In this document: piece after piece, positions 25,648 to 32,420 of the stretch
Numbering within the stretch: the first letter of the stretch is position 1
Layout: each line of letters starts with the position of its first letter
Source of the DNA: Pseudonocardia ammonioxydans
GTDB taxonomy: Bacteria; Actinomycetota; Actinomycetes; Mycobacteriales; Pseudonocardiaceae
Direction of reading: 5' to 3'
DNA: 64,000 nt
NCBI RefSeq assembly: GCF_900115005.1
Contig: NZ_FOUY01000007.1
Span: 1-64,000 of the forward strand
The notes under the pieces: model-generated
What the model was told of the DNA's origin: nothing
Database searches by the model: none
What the model saw: the letters and a program-made list of their open reading frames with translations, nothing else
Translations under genes and position numbers: made by a program

Positions 25648-26387
25648 CTGAACAGGGTGGTCGCTCCAAGCGGGCCCGGCTCGTCGCTGATCTGGCGGGA
25701 CGGATCCGCTCCGGCCGGCTCGGCCACGGCGAACGGCTGCCGGGGGAGAACCAGCTCGCGCAGACCTATGCGGTGTCCCGCGGGACCGTGCGCAGCGCAC
25801 TCGCCGAGCTGCAGCGCCGCGATCTCATCGCGACCGAGACCGGGGTCGGATCCTTCGTCACGTTCGACGGTGCCCGGCTGGACCAGCAGCTCGGCTGGGC
25901 CCGGGCGCTGGCCGAGTCCGGTGCCGAGGTCGGCACCGAACTGCTCGGCATCGCCGCGGGCGGCGACCCCGCGGTCGAGGAGCGGGAGGGCCCGCTGGTC
26001 ACCGTGCGTCGGCTGCGCCGCGCCGACGGCCGCCCGGTCTCGCTGGAGACCGCGTCGCTGCCCGCCACCGCCGAGCTCGCCGGGCTCCCGGAGCGCGGCC
26101 TCGTGGACGGGTCGATCACGGCGACCCTCGCCGCCGCCGGGCTGCACGGTGCGACCGGCGAGCAGTGGATCTCTGCCGAGCCGCTCGACGCCGCCGAGGC
26201 CGCCCGCCTCGAGCGCGACCCCGGCGACCTGTTCCTGCGGGCGACGCGGATCACCCGCACGCCCGGCGGCGGACTCGCCGAACACGTGGTGAGCCTGCTC
26301 GACCCGCAACGCTTCCGGTTCCACCTCGCCTTCGGCTCGGCCGGGGAGGCCACGGGCGCTTCCGGCCCCGCCGGGGACGCACGGTGA
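25644..26387 (+). CDS. GntR/HutC-family regulator of the glycosidase-permease-kinase module
   Basis: The 247-residue protein has an N-terminal winged helix (LPGENQLAQTYAVSRGTVRSALAELQRRDLIATETGVGSFV, residues about 34-74) and a C-terminal UTRA effector domain (SLETASLPA, EQWISAEPLDAAEAARLE, DLFLRATRITRTPGG, EHVVSLLDPQRFRFHL). This HutC subgroup usually binds a small metabolite. The frame is open far upstream, but ATG 25644 is used because homology starts there. No ribosome-binding site is visible. It is followed without a gap by the ADP-ribosylglycohydrolase gene, as yegW accompanies yegU in E. coli. Confidence 0.88.
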   Translation: MSEQGGRSKRARLVADLAGRIRSGRLGHGERLPGENQLAQTYAVSRGTVRSALAELQRRDLIATETGVGSFVTFDGARLDQQLGWARALAESGAEVGTELLGIAAGGDPAVEEREGPLVTVRRLRRADGRPVSLETASLPATAELAGLPERGLVDGSITATLAAAGLHGATGEQWISAEPLDAAEAARLERDPGDLFLRATRITRTPGGGLAEHVVSLLDPQRFRFHLAFGSAGEATGASGPAGDAR

Positions 26388-27388
26388 GCGGGGAGCGGGA
26401 CCGCGCGCTCGGCACGCTGCTCGGCCTGGCCGTCGGAGACGCCCTCGGCATGCCGACCCAGTCGATGTCCCGGGAGGCGATCGCTGCCCGGTACGGCGTC
26501 GTCGACCGGCTGCTCGACGGCGCCGACGACCAGCCGATCGCTCCGAAGCTCCGGGCAGGGACGGTCACCGACGACACCGAGCAGGCACTGCTGCTCGCCC
26601 GGATCGTCGTCACGCACGGTGGGCGGGTCCCCCCGCAGGTGTTCGCCGCCGCGCTCGAGGCGTGGGAGGAGCAGATGATCCGGCGCGGGTCCCTGGACCT
26701 GCTCGGACCCTCCACCCGGCGCGCGCTGACCCGGCTGGCCGAGGGCGAGCTGCCGGAACTCGCCGGGCGCGACGGCGTCACCAACGGTGCCGCGATGCGG
26801 GTCGCCCCGATCGGGGTCGCCGCGACCGGCCCACGGCTGCTCGACGCCGTCGTGGAGTCCGCGGTCGTCACCCACAACACCGCACCCGGGATCGCCGCCG
26901 CCGCGGCGGTCGCCGCGGCGATCTCCACCGCGGTGGCCGGTGCGGGGCTCCCCGCCGCTCTGGCCGCCGCCGTGGAGGGGGCCCGGGCCGGCGCCCGTCG
27001 TGGGAACTGGGCCGCCGGCGCCGACGTCGCATCCCGGCTGGAGGTCGCCTTCCGCCTACTGCCGGGGCTGGCCCCGGACACACTCGCCGACACCGTCGCG
27101 GGCGTCGTCGGGACGTCCGTGACCGCCACCGAGTCGGTCGTCGCCGCGCTCGGCCTGGTGGCGGCGCTCGGCGACGACCCACGGCGCGCGCTGGTCACCG
27201 CCGCGTCGCTGGGCGGGGACACCGACACGGTCGCCGCGATCTGCGGCGCCGTCCTCGGCGCGGCGCACGGTGCCGCCGGCCTCCCCGCGGACCTGGTCGC
27301 GACCGTGCGCCGGGTCAACGCACCGCTGCTCGACCCCCTCGACGACCTGGTCGACGGGCTGCTCCGGATCCGGTCCACCCCTCGATAG
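26384..27388 (+). CDS. ADP-ribosylglycohydrolase-family N-glycosidase
   Basis: The 334-residue protein opens with ALGTLLGLAVGDALGMPTQ and has the two metal-binding signatures of the family: VTDDTEQALLLA near residue 62 and LGGDTDTVAAICGAVLGA near residue 270, both with all acidic residues present. Family members cut N-glycosidic bonds of ADP-ribose conjugates or, in yegU-like clusters, probably of nucleosides. GTG 26384 overlaps the gntR stop by 4 bp. Its setting between a permease and a PfkB kinase suggests a catabolic nucleosidase, not a protein de-ADP-ribosylation enzyme. Confidence 0.85.
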   Translation: MSGERDRALGTLLGLAVGDALGMPTQSMSREAIAARYGVVDRLLDGADDQPIAPKLRAGTVTDDTEQALLLARIVVTHGGRVPPQVFAAALEAWEEQMIRRGSLDLLGPSTRRALTRLAEGELPELAGRDGVTNGAAMRVAPIGVAATGPRLLDAVVESAVVTHNTAPGIAAAAAVAAAISTAVAGAGLPAALAAAVEGARAGARRGNWAAGADVASRLEVAFRLLPGLAPDTLADTVAGVVGTSVTATESVVAALGLVAALGDDPRRALVTAASLGGDTDTVAAICGAVLGAAHGAAGLPADLVATVRRVNAPLLDPLDDLVDGLLRIRSTPR

Positions 27389-27397
27389 GAGGCTGCC

Positions 27398-28843
27398 ATG
27401 GCCACCGATACGACCGACACCGATGCCGGTCCCGCAGGTGGGGCCCTCGAGACCCGCGGCATCGAGCCCGTGCCCGTCGGCGAACGGGACGGGCGCCCGG
27501 GCCAGCTGTTCTGGGTCTGGTTCGCCGCGAACATCTCGATCCTGGGGCTCCCGCTGGGGGCGACGCTCGTCGCGTCCGGGCTCACGGTCTGGCAGGCGGT
27601 CGTCGCCGCGGTGCTGGGCGCCGTCGGCTCGTTCGCGATCGTCGGCGCGATCTCGATCGCGGGGCGTCGTGGCGGCGCACCCGGGCTGACCCTCTCGCGG
27701 GCGGTGTTCGGTGCCCGCGGCAACATCGGACCGACGCTGGTGTCGCTGATCTCCCGGCTCGGCTGGGAGACGGTCAACACGACCACTGCCGCGTTCGCGC
27801 TGCTCTCGCTGGTCACGATCGTGGCGGGCACGAGTCCGGCGGCGAAGGACCACCCGGTGATCACCATCGCCTGCATCGCGGTCTTCGTGCTCTGCACGGT
27901 GCTGGTCGCGGGGCTCGGCCACGGGGTCCTGGTCGCGGTCCAGCGCTGGGCGACCTGGGTCTTCGGTGCGCTCAACATCCTCGTCGGCGGGTTCCTGGTC
28001 GCCACTGTGGACTGGACCGCCGTCGCCTCGGCGACGCCGGCGCCGGTCGGTGCGGTCGTGGCCGCGGTCGGTGTCATCGCCGCCGGGACGGGGATCGGCT
28101 GGGCGAACGCCTCGGCCGACATGTCCCGTTACCAGGCGCCGTCGGTGCGGGCCGGATCGCTGGTGCTGTCCGCGGCGGCCGGTGCCGGGATCCCGCTGGT
28201 GCTGCTGATCTCGCTGGGCAGCCTGCTTGCGGCCGGCGACCCCGCGCTCGCGGAGGCGGGCGATCCGGTCGCCGCCATCCGGGACATGCTCCCGGTCTGG
28301 ATGGCGATCCCGTACCTGGTCGCCGCGTTCGGCGGGCTGCTGCTGTCCAACCACCTGTCCGTGTACTCGGCCGGGCTGACCACCCTGACCCTCGGGGTGC
28401 GGCTGCCGCGGGTGTACGCGGTGGTCGTCGACGTGCTGGTGACCTTCGCCGGCGCGATCTACTTCATGCTGGTCGCCGACGGCTTCTACACGCCGTTCAT
28501 CGCGTTCATCAGCGCCCTCGCCATCCCGATCACGGCCTGGGTCGGGGTGTTCGCGGTCGACATGCTGCGCCGCGTGGACTACGACCCGGACGCCCTGGTC
28601 GACACCGGCCGGAGCAGCCGCTACTGGTACCGCGGCGGCGTCGAGCCCCGGGCGACCGCCGCGTGGGCCGTCGGGATCGTCGCCGGGTACCTGTTCGCGA
28701 CGGTCGGGCCGTCGTCGGCACCGTGGTTCACCGGCCCGCTCGCCGGTACCTGGTTGGGCGAGAACGGACTCGCCTGGGTGATCACGTTCGTCGTCGCGGC
28801 CGGGGCGTACGCCGTGGCCGGCGGGGCCCGGGAGCCCCGGTGA
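27398..28843 (+). CDS. NCS1-family nucleobase/nucleoside permease
   Basis: The 481-residue protein has twelve membrane helices and belongs to the purine-cytosine permease group. Landmarks are LFWVWFAANISILGLPLGATL in the first helix, SRAVFGARGNIGPTLVSLISRLGWETVN in the third, ANASADMSRYQAP, and LVAAFGGLLLSNHLSVYSAGLTTLTLGV. Known members import cytosine, purines, hydantoins, thiamine, pyridoxine or nicotinamide riboside. A clear AGGAGG precedes ATG 27398. The stop overlaps the kinase start by GTGA. Substrate is unassigned; the neighbourhood suggests a glycosylated base. Confidence 0.9.
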   Translation: MATDTTDTDAGPAGGALETRGIEPVPVGERDGRPGQLFWVWFAANISILGLPLGATLVASGLTVWQAVVAAVLGAVGSFAIVGAISIAGRRGGAPGLTLSRAVFGARGNIGPTLVSLISRLGWETVNTTTAAFALLSLVTIVAGTSPAAKDHPVITIACIAVFVLCTVLVAGLGHGVLVAVQRWATWVFGALNILVGGFLVATVDWTAVASATPAPVGAVVAAVGVIAAGTGIGWANASADMSRYQAPSVRAGSLVLSAAAGAGIPLVLLISLGSLLAAGDPALAEAGDPVAAIRDMLPVWMAIPYLVAAFGGLLLSNHLSVYSAGLTTLTLGVRLPRVYAVVVDVLVTFAGAIYFMLVADGFYTPFIAFISALAIPITAWVGVFAVDMLRRVDYDPDALVDTGRSSRYWYRGGVEPRATAAWAVGIVAGYLFATVGPSSAPWFTGPLAGTWLGENGLAWVITFVVAAGAYAVAGGAREPR

Positions 28844-29745
28844 CCGGCCGGCTCGTGCACACCGGCCAGGTGCTCGTCGACCTGGTCATGCGCGTTCCGG
28901 AGCTGCCCCCGCCCGGCGGCGACGTGCTCGCCACCGACACGGTCATGCTCCCCGGCGGCGGGTTCAACGTCGTCGCCGCCGCGGCCCGGGCCGGCGCCGC
29001 GGTGACCTACGCCGGCGGGCACGGCACCGGGCCGCGCGGGGACCTGGTGCGGGCGGCGCTGGCCACCGAGGGCGTCACCGTCACCGCACCGCCGGATCCG
29101 CACGGCGACACCGGCGTGTGTGTGGCGCTGGTCGAGCCGTCCGGGGAACGGACCTTCGTGACCGGAAGCGGGGTCGAGACCGGCCCGCCGGGCCCGCTGG
29201 CGCCCGCGACGTCGCACGACGTGGTGTACGTGTCCGGCTACAGCCTGCTCGCCGCGGGGAAGTCCGACCTGGTCGTGTCCTACGTGGCCGCCACCCCGGC
29301 GGTGGTGCTGCTCGACCCCGGGCCCCTGGTGGCCGACGTGCCCGCGCACACGTGGGCCCGGATGCTCGCCGCCACCGATGTGCTGAGCTGCAACGCCCGC
29401 GAGGCCCGCCTGCTGTCCGGGGAGCCGGACACCCTCGAGGCAGGCCGTGCGCTCGCCCGGCAGCTCCCGGACGGCGCGACCGTGGTGGTGCGCGACGGCG
29501 CGCAGGGATGTGTGCTGGTCCGGGACGGACGTGCCGATGCGGTCCCGGCGCCGCCGGTCGAGGCGGTGGACTCCAACGGCGCCGGTGACGCCCATTGCGG
29601 GGTGCTGGCCGCGGAGCTGCTGCGCGGGGCGGATCCGCTCGAGGCGGCGCGACGGGCGAACGCCGCCGCGGCACTGGCGGTCACCCGGTACGGCCCGGCG
29701 ACGGCACCGACGCGGGGCGAGGTGGACGCGCTGCTGGCCGGCTGA
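28840..29745 (+). CDS. PfkB-family carbohydrate/nucleoside kinase
   Basis: The 301-residue protein has the PfkB N-terminal glycine motif (MLPGGGFNVVAAAARAGA, about residues 36-53) and the C-terminal active-site motif DSNGAGDAHCGVLAAELL with the catalytic Asp near residue 250. Family members phosphorylate ribose, pseudouridine, inosine or other sugars. As the last gene of the module it would trap the sugar released by the glycohydrolase. GTG 28840 overlaps the permease stop. The E. coli counterpart in yegTUVW is yegV. Confidence 0.88.
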   Translation: MTGRLVHTGQVLVDLVMRVPELPPPGGDVLATDTVMLPGGGFNVVAAAARAGAAVTYAGGHGTGPRGDLVRAALATEGVTVTAPPDPHGDTGVCVALVEPSGERTFVTGSGVETGPPGPLAPATSHDVVYVSGYSLLAAGKSDLVVSYVAATPAVVLLDPGPLVADVPAHTWARMLAATDVLSCNAREARLLSGEPDTLEAGRALARQLPDGATVVVRDGAQGCVLVRDGRADAVPAPPVEAVDSNGAGDAHCGVLAAELLRGADPLEAARRANAAAALAVTRYGPATAPTRGEVDALLAG

Positions 29746-29759
29746 GCGTCGGGCTCAGC
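29741..29759. terminator. Small convergent hairpin
   Basis: Arms GCTGAGC and GCTCAGC flank GTCGG. The stop codons of the PfkB gene and the convergent lipoprotein gene both lie in the hairpin. Confidence 0.5.
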
Positions 29760-30231
29760 GGGGCGCACCGACCGCGGTGGCCAGCCCCTGCACGGCCTCC
29801 TGCACCTGGCGGTAGGCCGGTGCGCAGGTTGCGGGGTCGCCACCGCCGACGGTGCCCGGCTCCGCCTCGCAGCCGGCGGAGGCGAAGCCGTCGAGGGCCT
29901 GCTCGGTGGCGTCGGCCTGCGCGGTGGCGGCCGGGACGTCCTGGCGGACCTGGCCGAGGACGTTGCGGATCTCGGTGGTGAACCGCGCGCACCGGCCGAA
30001 CGCCTCGGCCGGGTCGGCGGAGTAGCAGGCGTCCTGGGTGAAGAACCGGAACTTGGTGCGCAGCGCCTGCGCGCCGTCCGACCCGGCCGGGGCGGACGCG
30101 CTCGTACCGGAGCGGCCGGTGTCCGGGTCCTGCTCGATGGTGGCCGGGCCGGAGGAGCAGCCGGCGAGGACGAACAGCGCCACGACGGCGACGGTCCGCG
30201 CGAGGACACCGGTCCGGGTTCGGGAACGCAC
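29755..30231 (-). CDS. Lipoprotein of unknown function
   Basis: The 158-residue protein has an N-terminal signal (RTVAVVALFVLAGC) with lipobox LAGC and a mature part with a helical run and four further Cys residues (DACYSADP, GRCARF, AGCEAEP, ATCAPAY) that could form two disulfides. No family is recognised. GTG 30231 is chosen because the signal peptide starts there and TACCGT lies 7 bases upstream, a leaderless promoter. It is separated from nicD by a strong hairpin, so it is probably not part of the nic operon. Confidence 0.65.
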   Translation of the reverse strand: MRSRTRTGVLARTVAVVALFVLAGCSSGPATIEQDPDTGRSGTSASAPAGSDGAQALRTKFRFFTQDACYSADPAEAFGRCARFTTEIRNVLGQVRQDVPAATAQADATEQALDGFASAGCEAEPGTVGGGDPATCAPAYRQVQEAVQGLATAVGAPR

Positions 30232-30298
30232 GACCCCGACGGTAGGCCGCTCCCCGTTCGACCGCAGCCGGCGCCCGCCGGCGGCCGGGAGCGCGCGA

Positions 30299-30347
30299 AC
30301 GGCACCGCCCCGGAGCACCCGAGCGGGGCGTTCCGGGGCGGTGCCGT
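30299..30347 (-). terminator. Terminator after the nicC-to-nicD operon
   Basis: Perfect 16-bp arms (30299-30314 and 30332-30347, with core GGCACCGCCCCGGA) enclose a 17-nt loop. It lies just downstream of nicD on the minus strand and upstream of the lipoprotein promoter. There is no T tract, which is usual in high-GC actinomycetes. Confidence 0.75.
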
Positions 30348-30384
30348 ACGCGGTGTCAGGGGAGGAAGGGGAGGGGAGGGTCGG

Positions 30385-31251
30385 TCAGCCGACCAGCGGC
30401 TCGAGCGCGCCACGCAGCAGGCGCAGTGCCTCGGCCGGGTTGTCCCAGAACACCATGTGCCCGGCGTCCGGGATCGCGACGAGCTCACCGCGCGGGTTGG
30501 CGGTGGCGATCTCGGCGGCACCGTCGGCCGTGACCACCGGCGAGTCCGCGCCGTACAGCACGGTGCTGGGCGCGGGGACCGACGGCCAGGCGTCGAAGAA
30601 GTCCTCGCTCTCGAACCCCGCGTGGGTGGCCCGGATCGCGGCCTCGTCGCACGAGGACAGCCAGCGCGCCCGCAGCTCCTGCTCGGCCCGCGGCCAGCGC
30701 GGCCAGGCCCGGGCGACCTCGTCGCCGTCGGTGCCGCGCACGGCCTCGGCGAGCTGGCCGAGGAAGGCCTCCAGCGAGGTCGGGTACGGCCCGCGGCCGG
30801 GCCCGGACAGCGGCGGGTCGACCAGCACGGTCCCGCGGAGCGGACGCCGGGTGGCGGCCACCGCGGCGATCCGCGCGCCCATCGAGTGCCCGACCAGCAC
30901 CGGCTCGGCGCCCAGGTCCAGTTCGGACAGCACGGCCAGCACGTCGGAGGCGTAGTCGTCGAGCGTCCAGGAGGTCCCGGAGTCGGACAGGCCGCGCCCA
31001 CGGACGTCGAGCAGCAGCGGCCGGCACAGGTCGCTGAGCTCCCGCGCCACGAAGTCCATCGTGATCGCCGGGCTGGTGATGCCGGGCAGGATCAGCACCG
31101 GGGTGCCGGTGCCCTCGTAGTCGAGCACGTGCAGCCGCAGGTCGCCGTTGCGCGCCCAGCGCGACACCGCCTGCACGTCGGCGAGGTCGGCCAGGGCGTC
31201 CTGGCGGACCTGGCGGGTGGTCAGGGTGGAGGTCACCGGGGTCCTTCCCAT
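30385..31251 (-). CDS. nicD: N-formylmaleamate deformylase
   Basis: This alpha/beta hydrolase (288 residues) has LILPGITSPAITMDFVA, the nucleophile elbow VGHSMGAR (Ser near residue 114) and the late GHMVFWDNP His. The Asp of the triad is probably in VLVDPPLSG or the SPVVTADG region. NicD-type enzymes remove formate from N-formylmaleamate, the NicX product, giving maleamate. The position directly behind nicF, with stop and start touching, supports this role. ATG 31251 is listed; GTG 31236 is equally likely because GGAAGG stands 7 bases before it. Confidence 0.87.
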   Translation of the reverse strand: MGRTPVTSTLTTRQVRQDALADLADVQAVSRWARNGDLRLHVLDYEGTGTPVLILPGITSPAITMDFVARELSDLCRPLLLDVRGRGLSDSGTSWTLDDYASDVLAVLSELDLGAEPVLVGHSMGARIAAVAATRRPLRGTVLVDPPLSGPGRGPYPTSLEAFLGQLAEAVRGTDGDEVARAWPRWPRAEQELRARWLSSCDEAAIRATHAGFESEDFFDAWPSVPAPSTVLYGADSPVVTADGAAEIATANPRGELVAIPDAGHMVFWDNPAEALRLLRGALEPLVG

Positions 31252-31890
31252 TCAGATTCCCTTGAGATAGGCCACGGCGTCGTCGAGGGAGACGACGTCG
31301 CCGTACTTGGCGTCGATGTCGAACAGGTTGGCCTCGTGCGGGCCCTCGGCCCGGTCCCCGGCGCACTCGCGCGGCACGAGCACGCCGAACCCGGACTGGA
31401 CGGCGTCGACCGCGGTGGCGCGCACGCACCCGCTCGTCGTCGCCCCGCACACCACCACGGTGTCCACACCGGAGGCCCGCAGCACGGTCGCGAGCCCGGT
31501 GTCGAAGAACGCCGACGCGCCCTTCTTGGTGAGCACGTGGTCGGTGTCGCGGACGTCGAGCCTGTGGTCGAACGCGACGGCGTCCGAGCCCTCGACCAGC
31601 CCGCGCATGCCCGGCGCCTTCACCAGCCAGGGCAGGGTGTCGAGCTCGGCCGGGGTGAACGCGATCGTCGTCCAGACGACCGGGGCCTCGGCCGGGCGGG
31701 CCGCCTCGACCAGCGACGACGTCGCGGCGACCACATCGGTCAGGTCGCTGCCGGTGGGGGCGGCCGGGTCGGTGAACCCGGCCGTGAGGTCCACGACGAC
31801 GATCGCCGGTCGGGTCCCGATCCGGCTGCGCGCGCCGAACCCGGCGCGGTCGTAGGTGGCGTCGGTCTGGGCGCCGTGCAGGCTGCTCAT
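31252..31890 (-). CDS. nicF: Maleamate amidohydrolase
   Basis: This isochorismatase-fold cysteine hydrolase (212 residues) has its triad in view: Asp in AIVVVDLTAGFTDP (near residue 34), Lys in LTKKGASAF and the nucleophile Cys in VVVCGATTSGCVRATAVDA. It converts maleamate to maleate and ammonia, between NicD and NicE. ATG 31890 overlaps the stop of the hydroxylase small subunit (ATGA). The flanking nic genes make this a better call than a generic nicotinamidase or isochorismatase. Confidence 0.9.
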   Translation of the reverse strand: MSSLHGAQTDATYDRAGFGARSRIGTRPAIVVVDLTAGFTDPAAPTGSDLTDVVAATSSLVEAARPAEAPVVWTTIAFTPAELDTLPWLVKAPGMRGLVEGSDAVAFDHRLDVRDTDHVLTKKGASAFFDTGLATVLRASGVDTVVVCGATTSGCVRATAVDAVQSGFGVLVPRECAGDRAEGPHEANLFDIDAKYGDVVSLDDAVAYLKGI

Positions 31891-32420
31891 GCGGTGCTCC
31901 CCGCTGTCGGTTCCGGTGCGGTGTCGAGCGCGGCCTGCAGGGCCGCGCGGCGGCGGGACGCGCAGTCGTCGATGGCGTCGGTGATGGTCTGGTAACCGGT
32001 GCAGCGGCACAGGTTCGAGGCGACGACCTCGCGGATCTCCTCGCGGGTCGCCTCCGGCTCCTCGGCCAGGTAGCCCTCGGCGAGCATCAGGAAGCCGGGC
32101 GTGCAGAACCCGCACTGCAGGCCGTGGTGCTCGGAGAAGCACTGCTGCAGGTCCGAGAGCCCGCCGTCCGGATCGGCCAGCGACTCCACGGTGCGGATCT
32201 CGGCGTTCTCCACCTGGATCGCGAACAGCAGGCAGGCCCGGGCGGGCGCGCCGTCGACCAGCACCGTGCACGCCCCGCAGATGCCGTGCTCGCAGCCGAC
32301 GTGCGTGCCGGTCAGCCCGAGGTCGTGGCGCAGCACGTCGGCCAGGGTGCGCCGCGGCGGGATCGCGAGATCGTGCCGCTCGCCGTTGACGTGCAGCTCG
32401 ACGAGCGCGACGTCGGTCAT
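31887..32420 (-). CDS. Nicotinate hydroxylase, [2Fe-2S] small subunit
   Basis: The 177-residue protein is a CoxS/XdhC-type iron-sulfur subunit with eight cluster cysteines in two sets: GCEHGICGACTVLVDG-ARACL (plant-ferredoxin-like) and CGFCTPGFLML with NLCRCTGYQTI (the helical second cluster). It passes electrons from the molybdenum site to FAD. Overlaps of 4 bp on both sides couple it to the large subunit and nicF. The enzyme is expected to convert nicotinate to 6-hydroxynicotinate. Confidence 0.92.
   Translation of the reverse strand: MTDVALVELHVNGERHDLAIPPRRTLADVLRHDLGLTGTHVGCEHGICGACTVLVDGAPARACLLFAIQVENAEIRTVESLADPDGGLSDLQQCFSEHHGLQCGFCTPGFLMLAEGYLAEEPEATREEIREVVASNLCRCTGYQTITDAIDDCASRRRAALQAALDTAPEPTAGSTA

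Noticed and set aside
26251..28122. Leftward frame of 623 codons, Thr/Ser/Pro-rich
   Set aside because: It is antisense to the glycohydrolase and permease genes; composition follows the opposite strand's third codon positions.
31252..31890. Nicotinamidase or isochorismatase as the product of this gene
   Set aside because: The fold allows it, but the coupled nicD and hydroxylase genes and the presence of nicE favour maleamate amidohydrolase.
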